Source: Tessaracoccus sp. OS52 (GTDB lineage: Bacteria > Actinomycetota > Actinomycetes > Propionibacteriales > Propionibacteriaceae). From it: a stretch of DNA of 64,000 nucleotides. The position numbers and the translations under genes are program-made. The stretch spans positions 62,001 to 126,000 of the forward strand of contig NZ_JAJEWM010000002.1 in assembly GCF_020687685.1 (NCBI RefSeq), in the 5' to 3' direction. Of this stretch, positions 53,785 through 62,915 are shown one piece after another. How positions within the stretch are numbered: the stretch's first letter is position 1; each line of letters opens with the position of its first letter. The notes beneath the pieces were generated by a model. It worked only from the letters and a program-made list of their open reading frames with translations, did not search any database and was not told where the DNA came from.

Positions 53785-54025
53785 GGGTTTGCTCCCGTCA
53801 TGTCTGCCCTCCGGTTCCGGAGGAGGTGACGCCTCGTTGCGCCTGAGCAGCCAACGTTACGCCGCCTTAGGCTCCCACGCGACGACTCTGATCAGCCCTT
53901 CTCCAACGCCCTTGTCAGGCGTAAAATCAAATGCAGCCGGTGGCTCCGCGAGCAGAACAGGGGCCCGCGCGTCGACGCGCCCGCCCAGCCGCTCCCCTGC
54001 TCACCGATTGTGGTCGGGGGAAGTC

Positions 54026-55702
54026 ATGAAGAAGTTCCTGGTCCTGTTGTTCGCTGCCGTCCTGGCGGCCTCCGGCTTCCAGCCGTTACCGGCCGCGGCG
54101 GCCCCGCCACCGCAGTGGCGCTCCCTCTGGGTGGACGCGTTCAACCCCGGGCTGAACTCGCCGAGCGAGATCTCGCGGGTGGTGGCCGAGGCGAAGGCGG
54201 CCAACCTCAACTCCCTGTTCGTCCAGACCGTCCGCCGCTTCGACTGCTTCTGCAACCGGTCCTCCTACCCGCGAAGTGCCAGCATCGGCACGCCTGCCCC
54301 GTTCGACCCGCTGGCCGAGATGATCCGGCAGGGGCACGCGGCCGGACTCAGGGTGCACGCCTGGGTCAACGTCGGCACGCTGTGGAACAGCACGACGGCA
54401 CCACCGAGCTCCAGCCACGTGTACAACACCCACGGCCCGACGGCGACCGGCGCCAACCGCTGGCTCGACAGGCGCTACGACGGCACTGAGCGCGTCAACA
54501 GCAACGTCTACGTCGACCTTGGCAATCCCGCAGCGGTCGACTACATCGTCGCTGGCGTGAACTCGATCGTGCGCAACTACGACGTCGACGGCGTGAACCT
54601 GGACTACATCCGTTACCCCGACCGCAGCGGCACCGTCGCCGGAAACGACTGGGGCTACTCCGACACCTCGATGCAGCGCTACCGGGCCGCCACCGGCACC
54701 ACCGGCAGGCCCACACCGTCAGACTCACGGTTCTCGCAATGGCGGCGCGACCAGGTCACCGGCGTGGTCCGCAGGATCAGCCAGGGCATCAACGGCACCG
54801 ACCCGTCGGTGGTCCTGTCGGTCAACGGCATCTCCTACGGCTACGGGCCCTCGGCCTCGCTGAGCTGGGAGGCCACCGCCCCCTACGCCGAGGTACTGCA
54901 GGACTGGTACGGCTGGACCCGGGCGGGGCTGATCGACGCCGTCGCGCTCATGAACTACAAGCGCCAGCACGACTCCGCCCAGGCCGCCATGTTCGCGTCC
55001 TGGAACCAGTTCCTGGTGCGGGTGCGAAACGCCACCGACAGGCAGATGATCTCCGGCGCGGCGTTGTACCTGAACACCCGGCCCAACTCGATCCGCCAGG
55101 CCCAGGCCATCACCTCGCTGGGACTCGGCTGGTCCGGCTTCAGCTACGCCAACGCCAGCCAGGCGGCCGCGGCCTCGACGTCGCTGGCCGTGAAGACAGA
55201 CGAGCGCAGGCTGTTGCTCGCCGCGCTGAAGGCCAGCGTCTTCCCGACGCCGGTCTCAGTGCCGGAGATGCTCTGGAAGAAGCCCATCGACGTTTACAGC
55301 ACTCCCGGGTACCACAACGTCAGCGGCCGCGAGTGGCGCACTTCCTGCGAGCCGTATTCCCAGACGGTCAGGTGCCGCACCGACATCTGGGCCACCACCG
55401 TCGTCTACACAGGCGGCCGGTACGTGAAGTCCGAGGGCTGGGTGTTCAACAACCTCACCTATCTGGCGCTGATGACCCGGGCCGCCTGGGGCAGCAACCC
55501 CTTGGCGCACAGCGGGAGCTTCACCTCCGACGGACGGCAGTGGCGCACCGAGTGCGACACCGTCGTCACGGGAAGGAACGGCTGCCGCAGCTACATCCTG
55601 GCGCTCGGCATCGTGCAGGCGGTCCAGAACTCCGACGGCTCATGGCGCTACTACCGCACCAACGTATGGCTGTTCAACAACATGGTCCGGTTCAAGATCT
55701 GA
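54026..55702 (+). CDS. Secreted family 10-like glycosylhydrolase (GHL10/YngK) with C-terminal four-Cys module
   Basis: 558 residues from ATG 54026 (GGGGGAAGTC upstream). Sec signal peptide 1-26. The barrel domain (about 28-400) shows WRSLWVDAFNPGLNSPSEI, NLNSLFVQTVRRFD, GLRVHAWVNVGTLW, VDGVNLDYIRYPD and SWEATAPYAEVLQDW, typical of the DUF187/YngK family thought to act on peptidoglycan or other glycans. Residues 421-558 form a module with Cys441, 450, 510 and 520, closely matching that of the NlpC/P60 hydrolase at 49015 (GWVFNNLTY, AAWGSNPLA, WRTECDT, CRSY). No promoter repeats like those at 48865 were seen upstream. Confidence 0.85.
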   Translation: MKKFLVLLFAAVLAASGFQPLPAAAAPPPQWRSLWVDAFNPGLNSPSEISRVVAEAKAANLNSLFVQTVRRFDCFCNRSSYPRSASIGTPAPFDPLAEMIRQGHAAGLRVHAWVNVGTLWNSTTAPPSSSHVYNTHGPTATGANRWLDRRYDGTERVNSNVYVDLGNPAAVDYIVAGVNSIVRNYDVDGVNLDYIRYPDRSGTVAGNDWGYSDTSMQRYRAATGTTGRPTPSDSRFSQWRRDQVTGVVRRISQGINGTDPSVVLSVNGISYGYGPSASLSWEATAPYAEVLQDWYGWTRAGLIDAVALMNYKRQHDSAQAAMFASWNQFLVRVRNATDRQMISGAALYLNTRPNSIRQAQAITSLGLGWSGFSYANASQAAAASTSLAVKTDERRLLLAALKASVFPTPVSVPEMLWKKPIDVYSTPGYHNVSGREWRTSCEPYSQTVRCRTDIWATTVVYTGGRYVKSEGWVFNNLTYLALMTRAAWGSNPLAHSGSFTSDGRQWRTECDTVVTGRNGCRSYILALGIVQAVQNSDGSWRYYRTNVWLFNNMVRFKI

Positions 55703-55710
55703 GGTCGCAC

Positions 55711-56814
55711 TCAGTCCGACGACTTGGTCGGCTCCTGCGGGGACTTCGGGGCTTGGGGTTCCTCCTTGGAGGTGACTCGCTGTTCGGTATCGGCTTCCGC
55801 GGCTGTCGCCGTCGTGGGATGCGGCTCCGACGGCGCTGGCCGCGGCGGGGCTGGCGCGGTGGGCCTCGGATGGGCCCCGGGCGGCGGGCCGGCCCAGGCC
55901 TGCTGCTGGACCGCCTTCGGGGGCCGGTTCGCCGCGCGACGCCGCAGCATCGCCCGCAACGGGAAGAACAGCACCAGGACGGCCAGCCACAGCGGTGCGG
56001 TGGCGATCACGAGCGTGATCAAGGAGGTCAGCAGGGTCGCGGCCCCCCGGAAGCCGCTGGTGATGGCCTCGCTGAATCCCCACGATTCGCCCTCCGGGCG
56101 CACGACGTCGCGGGGCTCGACCAGCTCGAGGGTCACCGTCGCCATCGCCGCTTGGCGCTCGAGGTACTTGACCTGGGCGTCGAGGGACTCGATCTCCCCG
56201 CGCACCCGGCCCAACTCCTCCTCGATGGCCAGCATCTCCGTCACGTTCGCGGCGGCATCGAAGAACTCGCGCAGGCGCGCCTCCTGCGCGCGCAGGTTCT
56301 CCAGCCGTGCCGAGAGGTCCACGTGTTCCTGGGTCACGTCGTCGGAGGCCTCGGACTGGTACTTGACCGTGCCGATGCCCACGACGGCCTCGACGAAGTC
56401 CTCGTAGGAGTCCGTGGGGACCCTGACGGTGACCCAACCGCGCAGCGCCGTGCCGTCACCGACGGGGTTGCCGTTCTCGTCGTAGTGGTAGACCGACTCA
56501 TCACTGTCCGTGGCCACCTGCATGTCGGTCACGCTGCCGGAGTGGGTCCGGGCCAGTTCGCGGATCTTGGTCACGGCGTCCGGAGTGCTCTCCACCTCCA
56601 GCCTCAGGACCTTGGTGCGGATGATCAGCTTCTCGCCGTCGCCTCCGGTGTCATCGCCGTTCTCCTGTGGGAATCCCTCACCCGCGCTGGGTGGCTCGCC
56701 ATTCTGGGGCACGTCGGGGGTGCTCTGCGGGAAACCGCTGCACGATGCGAGCAAGAGCGGGGCGAGCACGGCCAGCACGACCCCAGACACCCTTCGCAAC
56801 AGACCGTTCGGCAT
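55711..56814 (-). CDS. DUF4349 lipoprotein
   Basis: 367 residues from ATG 56814. Lipobox LLASC (Cys near residue 24) after a hydrophobic core. Mature part: Pro/Gly/Asp-rich linker; DUF4349 domain (about 60-240) with LIIRTKVLRLEVE, GWVTVRVPTDSYEDFV and a coiled coil (DLSARLENLRAQEARLREFF ... EELGRVRGEIESLDAQVKYLERQ); one transmembrane helix (APLWLAVLVLFFPL); and a Pro/Ala-rich cytoplasmic tail with SKEEPQAPKSPQEP. It is thus anchored at both ends. Function unknown; a role at the cell envelope is likely. Confidence 0.8.
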   Translation of the reverse strand: MPNGLLRRVSGVVLAVLAPLLLASCSGFPQSTPDVPQNGEPPSAGEGFPQENGDDTGGDGEKLIIRTKVLRLEVESTPDAVTKIRELARTHSGSVTDMQVATDSDESVYHYDENGNPVGDGTALRGWVTVRVPTDSYEDFVEAVVGIGTVKYQSEASDDVTQEHVDLSARLENLRAQEARLREFFDAAANVTEMLAIEEELGRVRGEIESLDAQVKYLERQAAMATVTLELVEPRDVVRPEGESWGFSEAITSGFRGAATLLTSLITLVIATAPLWLAVLVLFFPLRAMLRRRAANRPPKAVQQQAWAGPPPGAHPRPTAPAPPRPAPSEPHPTTATAAEADTEQRVTSKEEPQAPKSPQEPTKSSD

Positions 56815-57030
56815 CACTTTGCCTCCTTGCAAGACGCAACAGCGGTGGGCTGATGCTGAAGCCGAGAGGACGACCGTCGCCGACGTCCACCTTATGTATT
56901 GAGAATACCGCGCCGGCCGCTCGCGCGACCGGGCCGATCCGCCCGTGCCGCGTGACGACTAGGATTCGAACCAGGACGGGGATGCGCCGGGACAACCGGA
57001 GCCCGACCCCCTTTAGTGAACGGAACGCCA

Positions 57031-57771
57031 ATGGCCGACAACGGCACCCACGAGGCACGACTGGCGGTCCTCATCGACGCCGACAATGCGCGAGCCGACC
57101 ACGTCGAGCCGCTGCTGGTGGAGGTGGCCAAGCACGGCCGGGCCAGCGTGCGCCGCGCCTACGGCGACTGGACCTCGACGCAGCTGAACTCCTGGAAGAC
57201 CCAGTTGCTGCGCCACTCCATCCAGCCCATCCAGCAGTTCAGCTACACCACCGGCAAGAACGCCACCGACAGCTCCCTCATCATCGACGCCATGGACCTG
57301 CTCCACGCCGGAAACCTGGACGGCATCTGCATCGTCTCCAGCGACAGCGACTTCACGCGCCTGGCCGCACGGATCCGGGAGGACGGGCTGGTGGTCTACG
57401 GTTTCGGGGAGCGCAAGACCCCCAAACCTTTCGTAGCGGCCTGCGACACCTTCATCTACGTCGAGAACCTGACCGCCGCTCCCGCGCCCGCGCCGACCGA
57501 CGACCGCAGCAGCAAGCTCAAGGGCGACGTCGGCCTGGACAAGCTCCTCGCGGAAGCCGTCGACGCCGCGGCCGGCGACGACAACTCGGCCAACCTCGGA
57601 GTGGTGGGCAGCAACCTGTCCCGCATCGCCTCCGACTTCGACTCCCGCACCTGGGGCTTCGCGAAACTCAAGGACCTGTTCGCCGCACACCCCGACTACG
57701 TGGTGCAGACCAACCCGAAGGGCGGGGTGGTGGTCAAGCCGAAGGGCGGGGCCGTCGTCAAACACAAGTGA
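57031..57771 (+). CDS. NYN-domain (LabA-like) protein with C-terminal OST-HTH/LOTUS domain
   Basis: 246 residues from ATG 57031 (a GTG at 57016 is possible). The NYN nuclease-like domain (residues 8-150) has LAVLIDADNARA, SSLIIDAMDLLH and CIVSSDSDFTRLA, whose four Asp residues form the metal site of PIN-like nucleases. Residues about 175-235 resemble an OST-HTH/LOTUS RNA-binding domain (LGVVGSNLSRIASDFDSRTWGFAKLKDLF). A lysine-rich repeat end follows (KGGVVVKPKGGAVVKHK). Likely an RNA-processing or RNA-binding protein; target unknown. Confidence 0.82.
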   Translation: MADNGTHEARLAVLIDADNARADHVEPLLVEVAKHGRASVRRAYGDWTSTQLNSWKTQLLRHSIQPIQQFSYTTGKNATDSSLIIDAMDLLHAGNLDGICIVSSDSDFTRLAARIREDGLVVYGFGERKTPKPFVAACDTFIYVENLTAAPAPAPTDDRSSKLKGDVGLDKLLAEAVDAAAGDDNSANLGVVGSNLSRIASDFDSRTWGFAKLKDLFAAHPDYVVQTNPKGGVVVKPKGGAVVKHK

Positions 57772-57792
57772 GGCCGGCCACCGGCTCCTGCC

Positions 57793-58734
57793 TCAGCCCT
57801 GGAGCGGCTCCTCGGCCAGCTCGCGGAACGCGCGCAGGACGGCGGGCGAGAGGTCGCTGTGCACGGTGCAGTTCGGCGCCAGGATCAGACGGTCCCCAGT
57901 CAGCTCGCGTGCCCGGCGCACCTCCTGCCGGGTGCGGCTCGGCGTCCAGTACATGCTGTTGACCTCGTCCAGCCCGAACATCGGGACCAGCCCGAGCTCG
58001 TCGCGGACCTCGGCCACGGAGATCCCTGCCGTCAGGTCCGACCAGCTGGCCACCTCGGCGGGGTAGTCGCGGACGCGCTCGAGGTCGACGCCCTCACCAT
58101 GCAGATGGATGATGCGCACGAGCCCGGCGGCGGCTTCGAGCACCTGCCTGTCGTAGGGCGCCACCCAGTCGTCGAACTGCTCGGCGGTGATGCCCATCGA
58201 GGAGGAGTCCGAGCTGGCGCCGTTGACCGCCAGGAAGATGCCGTCGACGCCCAGGTCGCCAAGGCGCGACGCGTAGCTGGCCAGCGCCGTCGCCACCCGC
58301 GAGATGACCTCGTGGGCGAGGGCGGCGTCGGCCTTGAAGTACTCGACGACGTCGGCGCCGAACGCGCGCACCAGCGTCTGCATCGGGGAGAAGACGGTGT
58401 CGATGATGGCCCGCTCCGGCGCGCCCTCCCGGATCAGCCGGAGCGTTTCGGCCTGTCGCTCAAGGTTGGCCAGCGGGGCGCCCGGGTCGGGCACGACGTC
58501 GGCGAACTGCGCGACGTCGGTGATCTCGTCCAGCCCGGCGGGGTGCTCCAGCCGGAAGTCATCCATGACCTTGAGGTAGTCCCAGTCGTACTCCTCACCG
58601 AACCACAGGTGCACATCGGCGGCCTGGCGCGGATTGTAGAACGAAGTCCCGTAGTGGATCCATGCACCCACCGGCGGCCGGTCGGTGGACTGGCCATGGC
58701 CGGCTGCGACGAAGCGCTCGCGTCCAGTTGTCAT
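57793..58734 (-). CDS. Uroporphyrinogen decarboxylase-family protein
   Basis: 313 residues from ATG 58734. The URO-D barrel is recognisable from TTGRERFVAAGHGQSTDRPPVGAW, split as RERFVAAGHG and DRPPVGAWIHYG, then VMDDFRLEH, DTVFSPMQTL, SVAEVRDELG and LILAPNCTVHSDLS. It diverges from true HemE: the canonical N-terminal PVW.MRQAGR is missing, and no heme genes are near. Methyltransferases acting on corrinoids (MtbA/MtaA-like) belong to the same family, as do enzymes of unknown role. Specific function open. Confidence 0.75.
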   Translation of the reverse strand: MTTGRERFVAAGHGQSTDRPPVGAWIHYGTSFYNPRQAADVHLWFGEEYDWDYLKVMDDFRLEHPAGLDEITDVAQFADVVPDPGAPLANLERQAETLRLIREGAPERAIIDTVFSPMQTLVRAFGADVVEYFKADAALAHEVISRVATALASYASRLGDLGVDGIFLAVNGASSDSSSMGITAEQFDDWVAPYDRQVLEAAAGLVRIIHLHGEGVDLERVRDYPAEVASWSDLTAGISVAEVRDELGLVPMFGLDEVNSMYWTPSRTRQEVRRARELTGDRLILAPNCTVHSDLSPAVLRAFRELAEEPLQG

Positions 58735-58954
58735 CGTTGTCTCTCCTCGGCGGTCGTGCGCAGGCCGGTTGGTACCCACTCGTGCTTCAGCAGACTACTT
58801 GCCGTCGGCGTGGGGAATCGGCCCGGGGTCGGCGGGACCACTCGCCGTCGTCGGCAGATCGACGTGTGCGTCCAGCCCACCCGGAACGCAACCCGTCGGC
58901 CGTGACTCGGTCGCCGCTGAGGGCCTTGCGCGCTGGACCGTCACGTCCTACCAT

Positions 58955-58983
58955 AACGATTATCGTTGTTATCGACTATCGTT
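58955..58983 (+). promoter_or_regulatory. Palindromic operator upstream of DUF2975/Xre pair
   Basis: Perfect 13-bp palindrome AACGAT-T-ATCGTT (58955-58967); another ATCGTT at 58978-58983, 16 bp from the first ATCGTT, gives a second half-site. The region is AT-rich within GC-rich surroundings and ends 12 bp before the DUF2975 ATG. Autoregulation by the Xre protein of the pair is the simplest reading. Confidence 0.6.
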
Positions 58984-58995
58984 AAGGAAACGACC

Positions 58996-59757
58996 ATGGT
59001 CGCAAGTCTCCCCTTCCTGATCTTCGGCTCACTGACCGTTCTCGCGCTCGTCGCGTTCATGGTCGTCCTGGTCTCCATGGGCCGGCGCCACCCCGATGTC
59101 AACGAGGATGTGACCGTTCTGAAGGTCGTTCGGGCTGGCTCCCTCGTCTACGGCTTCATCGTGGGGCTCGCGACGGTGGTCGCAGTGGTCGGGCAGCTCA
59201 CCTCCGACGTCGTGGACGTGAGCCTCCCCACGCGAACCTTCTGGCCCGCCCCTCCCGACGGCGTCACCATTGAGCCGGCGGCCGCCACCGTCGTCGGTGG
59301 CGGATTCAACGTCGCCGAAGTCTCGGTGGCCGGACTCAGCGTCGCCACCCGGGCGATGCTGGCGACAGGCAGCCTGATCCAGGGTCTGGTCTTCCTGACG
59401 GTGATCGCCGCGGTCTACCTCCTGGCTCAGCGCATGCTCCAGGGTGAGCCCTTCAGGCCCATGTTGAGCCGTTCGTTGCAGGTGGCGGCTGTGGCACTGG
59501 TGAGCGGCGGTGTGCTGTGGCAGGTGTTTTTCGGCATCGGCCAGTCGATGGCGGCCACCGAGGCGCTGCAGATCTCCGGCTGGACGAGCGAGCAGCGTAG
59601 CGGGACCTTTGACCCGACCATGGTGCTGCCTCAGTCCGCCGAGTTCATGGTCTACGTCCAGTTCTGGCCGGTGTTCACCGGACTGGCGCTCGCCGCCCTG
59701 GCTGCGGCGTTCCGCCACGCCGAGCGCCTGCAGCGCGACACCACCGGGCTGGTCTGA
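58996..59757 (+). CDS. DUF2975 membrane protein
   Basis: 253 residues from ATG 58996 (TAAGGAAACGACC upstream). Four membrane helices (residues about 4-25, 50-70, 125-145 and 160-185, with a last one near 220-240). Long outer loops contain LPTRTFWPAPPDG. DUF2975 proteins nearly always sit next to a small Xre/YozG-type regulator, as here (TGATG, 1-nt overlap). Function unknown. Confidence 0.75.
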   Translation: MVASLPFLIFGSLTVLALVAFMVVLVSMGRRHPDVNEDVTVLKVVRAGSLVYGFIVGLATVVAVVGQLTSDVVDVSLPTRTFWPAPPDGVTIEPAAATVVGGGFNVAEVSVAGLSVATRAMLATGSLIQGLVFLTVIAAVYLLAQRMLQGEPFRPMLSRSLQVAAVALVSGGVLWQVFFGIGQSMAATEALQISGWTSEQRSGTFDPTMVLPQSAEFMVYVQFWPVFTGLALAALAAAFRHAERLQRDTTGLV

Positions 59758-59990
59758 TGCCCCCCGCCGACCCGGAGGAAGCATCCGGGATCCACTGCAG
59801 ACTCGACGAACTCCTGGCCGCACGGGGAATGACGCTCACGAGGCTGAGTGAGCTCGTGGGGATGAGTTTGGTCAACCTGAGCATCCTCAAGAATGACCGC
59901 GCCCGCGCCATCCGGTTCTCGACGCTGCGCGCCATCTGCCGGGTGCTGGACTGCGACGTCGGCGACCTGCTGGTGGTCACCGACGACTGA
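59757..59990 (+). CDS. Xre-family HTH regulator (YozG-like)
   Basis: 77 residues. The HTH is RLDELLAARGMTLTRLSELVG, followed by MSLVNLSILKNDRARAIRFSTL and ICRVLDCDVGDLLVV, the standard short YozG form. Starts at ATG 59757, sharing one base with the DUF2975 stop. It probably represses its own operon through the palindrome at 58955. Convergent with panB, 12 bp away. Confidence 0.88.
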   Translation: MPPADPEEASGIHCRLDELLAARGMTLTRLSELVGMSLVNLSILKNDRARAIRFSTLRAICRVLDCDVGDLLVVTDD

Positions 59991-60002
59991 GCGACACGCG
60001 TC

Positions 60003-60884
60003 TCAGCGGGCCTGGAACTCGGCCAGCTCAGCGGCATCCATGCCGTAGCAGTGCTCGGCCGCCGGGTAGGTGCCGTCGCGGACGTCGTCGGCATAGCGGC
60101 GCAGACCGTCCACCACCGCGCCGTGCACGTCGGCGTAGCTCTTGACGAAGCGCGCCGACCCGCCCGAGCACATCCCGAGCAGGTCGTGGAACACCAAGAC
60201 CTGGCCATCGGTTGCGGGTCCGGCCCCGATCCCGATCACGACCGCCTCCATGGTGGCCATGATGGCCTCGGCCACCTCCGCCGGGATGGCCTCGAACACG
60301 ACCGCGAAACAGCCCGCCGCCTGCAGCGCGGTGGCCTCCTCCCGCACGCGGCACGCGGCCGCCGCGGTGCGGCCCTGTGCCCGGTAGCCGCCCTGCGCGG
60401 TGGCTGTCTGGGGCGTGAGGCCGACGTGTCCCATCACGGGGATGCCCGCCGCGATGATGGCCGAGGCGCGCGACAGCGACATCTGCCCGCCGCCTTCGAG
60501 TTTCACAGCGTCGCAGCCCGCCTCCTTCACGAAGCGCACCGCCGTCGCGACCGCCTGGGCGTCGCTGATCTCGTAGGAACCGAAGGGGAGGTCGGCCACC
60601 AGGAGGGGCGTCTGGAGGCCCCGTCGAACGGCTGCGGTGAGCATCAGCATCTCGTCGACGGTGACCGCGACGGTGCTCTCGTGCCCCAGCACGGTCATGG
60701 CGCCGGAATCCCCGACGAGGACGACGTCGACGCCGGCCTCCTCGGCAGCGAGGGCCCCCGGGTAGTCGTAGGCGGTGACCATGACTACCTTCTGGCCCGC
60801 CCGCTTCATCGCCGCCAGACCGGGCAGCGTCACCTTGCGGCGCCGGGAGGGCTCCGCCTCTCCCCGCGAAGCAGCCGACATCAT
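60003..60884 (-). CDS. panB: 3-methyl-2-oxobutanoate hydroxymethyltransferase
   Basis: 293 residues from ATG 60884, overlapping the panD stop (ATGA). Makes ketopantoate from 2-ketoisovalerate with methylene-tetrahydrofolate, step 1 of pantothenate synthesis. Motifs: [21 protein letters not shown] ([12 protein letters not shown]), [72 protein letters not shown] basic N-terminal extension of about 20 residues precedes the core. Last gene of panC-panD-panB. Confidence 0.95.
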   Translation of the reverse strand: MMSAASRGEAEPSRRRKVTLPGLAAMKRAGQKVVMVTAYDYPGALAAEEAGVDVVLVGDSGAMTVLGHESTVAVTVDEMLMLTAAVRRGLQTPLLVADLPFGSYEISDAQAVATAVRFVKEAGCDAVKLEGGGQMSLSRASAIIAAGIPVMGHVGLTPQTATAQGGYRAQGRTAAAACRVREEATALQAAGCFAVVFEAIPAEVAEAIMATMEAVVIGIGAGPATDGQVLVFHDLLGMCSGGSARFVKSYADVHGAVVDGLRRYADDVRDGTYPAAEHCYGMDAAELAEFQAR

Positions 60885-61273
60885 TGCGCACACGTCAGGA
60901 GAGTGGCGACCGCCGCGTCGACGTCGATGATGGCGTTGGTGCCGCTCTCGACGTGGACCACCACCGGCTCGTGCCGCGACAGCTCCGAGACCTCGTACTG
61001 GCCGTAGGAGATGACGATGATCTTGTCCCCGGTGTGGACCAGACGGGCGGCAGCACCATTGACCTTCATCTCGCCGCTGCCGCGCTCGCCGGCGATCGTG
61101 TAGGTCTCGAACCGCGCGCCGTTGTCGATGTCGACGACGCTGACCTGCTCGTACTCCAAGATGTCCGCGGCCTCAAGGAGGTCCGGGTCGATCGTGATGG
61201 AGCCGACGTAGTGCAGGTCGGCGTCGGTGACCGTGGCGCGATGGATCTTGGACTTCAGCATGATGCGCTGCAT
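60881..61273 (-). CDS. panD: Aspartate 1-decarboxylase precursor
   Basis: 130 residues. Makes beta-alanine from aspartate; self-cleaves at Gly24-Ser25 (HYVGSITID) to form the pyruvoyl cofactor. [19 protein letters not shown] and IISYGQYEV are standard; here VISYGQY. Its ATG shares one base with the panC stop (TGATG), so the two are coupled. Confidence 0.96.
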   Translation of the reverse strand: MQRIMLKSKIHRATVTDADLHYVGSITIDPDLLEAADILEYEQVSVVDIDNGARFETYTIAGERGSGEMKVNGAAARLVHTGDKIIVISYGQYEVSELSRHEPVVVHVESGTNAIIDVDAAVATLLTCAQ

Positions 61274-62139
61274 CAGGGGAGCTCCCGGGTTGGCGTCGAT
61301 GGTTGGATGGGCAGGTTGTCTATCAGCCGGACGTCACCGACGACGGCGGCGACGACCGCGAGGCTGGGCGCGGCCGGGTCCGAGGCCGGCGCGAACGTCG
61401 TCGGGTCAACGACGGCGAGGTACTCCGGCTCAACGCCCAGGGCAAGCATGGCCCCTCGACCGGCCACTTCGGCCTCCCGCGGCCCCCGTCCTGCCGCCAT
61501 GGCCTCGGCCGCGGCGTCGAGACCGTTCTTGAGCGCCAGGGCGCGCGACCGGTCAGCCTCCCCGAGCCGGGCGTTGCGGCTGGACATGGCCAGACCATCT
61601 GGCTCGCACACCGTCGGGCCCACCTCGATGGCGAGGGGCAGCCCCAGGTCAGACACCAGGCGCCGGACGACGGCGACCTGTTGCGCGTCCTTCTGGCCGA
61701 ACCAGGCGACGTCGGGCGCGACGGCGATCAGCAGCTTGGCCACCACCGTGGCCACACCGTCGAAGTGGGAGGGGCCTCTGCGCTCCCCCTCCAGCGGCTC
61801 GCTGACGCCACCTACGTGGATGGTCGTGGAATGCCCGGGCGGGTACATCTCTGGGGCGTCGGGAGCGAAGAGCAGGTCGGCGCCGGCGTCGGCTGCCAGC
61901 TCGGCGTCACGGGCCTCGTCGCGGGGATAGGCGGCCAGGTCGCCGGCGTCGTTGAACTGCGTGGGGTTGACGAACACTGACACCACGACGACGTCGCACT
62001 GGCCGCGGGCTGCGGCGATCAGCGAGCAGTGGCCGTCGTGCAGCGCGCCCATCGTGGGCACGAAACCCACGCGCCGGCCCTGCGCCCGCTCCGCCGCCAG
62101 CACGTCCCGAAGTTCCGCGACGGACCGCACGGTCCTCAT
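61273..62139 (-). CDS. panC: Pantoate--beta-alanine ligase
   Basis: 288 residues from ATG 62139 (GGAGGG 6 nt upstream). Joins pantoate to the beta-alanine made by PanD. Class I HIGH-type motif [12 protein letters not shown], then [39 protein letters not shown] and [11 protein letters not shown]. The frame is open 39 codons upstream, but that stretch includes a dispersed repeat. First gene of the operon; PanE (ketopantoate reductase) is not in the window. Confidence 0.96.
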   Translation of the reverse strand: MRTVRSVAELRDVLAAERAQGRRVGFVPTMGALHDGHCSLIAAARGQCDVVVVSVFVNPTQFNDAGDLAAYPRDEARDAELAADAGADLLFAPDAPEMYPPGHSTTIHVGGVSEPLEGERRGPSHFDGVATVVAKLLIAVAPDVAWFGQKDAQQVAVVRRLVSDLGLPLAIEVGPTVCEPDGLAMSSRNARLGEADRSRALALKNGLDAAAEAMAAGRGPREAEVAGRGAMLALGVEPEYLAVVDPTTFAPASDPAAPSLAVVAAVVGDVRLIDNLPIQPSTPTRELP

Positions 62140-62180
62140 CCCCAGCCCTCCACGAGAGGGACTGAGGGCAGGAACCGTTG

Positions 62181-62200
62181 CCCTGAGCTTGTCGGAGGGC
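62181..62200. repeat. Short palindromic element, CCCTGAGC-type
   Basis: CCCTGAGCTTGTCGGAGGGC, close to the CCCTGAGCCTGTCGAAGGG element that I know to be dispersed in many high-GC genomes. Arms GCCCT and AGGGC flank it at the outer edge. It lies in the gap between the panC start and the copper-storage gene. Confidence 0.4.
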
Positions 62201-62279
62201 GAACGGACACTACGCAGTGCACGGGCTGACTCCTTCGGCTGACGGGATGGGCGCACCGCACACTGTAAGGGAGTTACAC

Positions 62280-62296
62280 CACCCCGCAGAGGGGTG
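62280..62296. promoter_or_regulatory. CsoR-like operator upstream of Cys-rich copper protein
   Basis: Perfect inverted repeat CACCCC-GCAGA-GGGGTG, about 125 bp before the ATG at 62420. Copper-responsive CsoR operators have the same C-run/G-run arms with a short spacer. A neighbouring small repeat TGTAA-GGGAG-TTACA sits at 62263-62277. Confidence 0.45.
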
Positions 62297-62419
62297 TTCG
62301 CGGAGGAAAACGGACCGCATCGAATTCTTCGAAAGCTGCCACACCGGCCGGATCATCGGGTGAGGATGGTTGGAGTGCCACCGGCACCCGGCTGGTGGCG
62401 AACGCCAGAAGGAGGAGCC

Positions 62420-62815
62420 ATGCATCTCGACATGCTTCAGACCCACCCGATCGACACGCCCAACGCCGAAGGTCTGGCCGACGTGCTCTCGGCCCTGGCG
62501 GAGTGCGTCCAGACCTGCACCATCTGTGCCGACGCCTGCCTCGCCGAGGACATGGTCGCCGACCTGCGCAACTGCATCCGACTGAACCTGGACTGCGTCG
62601 ACGTCTGCGCCGCCACCCAGGGCGTGCTCGCCCGCCAGGTGGGCCGGGAGGTCGCCGTCATCAACGCCCTGCTGTCGGCGTGCGCGGCAGCCTGCGCGGC
62701 TTGCGCCACGGAGTGCGAGCAGCACGCGGAGATCCACGAGCACTGTCGCGTCTGCGCCGAGGCCTGCCGCCGTTGCGAGAGGTTGTGCCTGGACCTGGTC
62801 GCCGGTCAGGCCTGA
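62420..62815 (+). CDS. Cys-rich four-helix-bundle copper-storage protein (Csp/DUF326)
   Basis: 131 residues from ATG 62420 (AAGGAGGAG upstream). Sixteen cysteines in CxxC and CxxxC patterns line the predicted helices (AECVQTCTICADAC, RNCIRLNLDCVDVC, SACAAACAACATEC, HCRVCAEACRRCERLC), so the bundle interior can bind many Cu(I) ions. No signal peptide, hence cytosolic, as in Csp3. With the CsoR-like site upstream it probably buffers copper. No copper exporter is in the window. Confidence 0.88.
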   Translation: MHLDMLQTHPIDTPNAEGLADVLSALAECVQTCTICADACLAEDMVADLRNCIRLNLDCVDVCAATQGVLARQVGREVAVINALLSACAAACAACATECEQHAEIHEHCRVCAEACRRCERLCLDLVAGQA

Positions 62816-62915
62816 CTCCGAACTCGTCGCCCCGGGTGCGACTTGCACAGAGGATGCCGCGCCCCCGTCTCCGGGCTATGGCCTGCTTGTCTGAGTCTGC
62901 GGCTAGCGTTCTACC

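Noticed and set aside
57793..58734. HemE (heme biosynthesis uroporphyrinogen decarboxylase)
   Set aside because: The conserved N-terminal PVWxMRQAGR motif is missing and no heme genes are adjacent.
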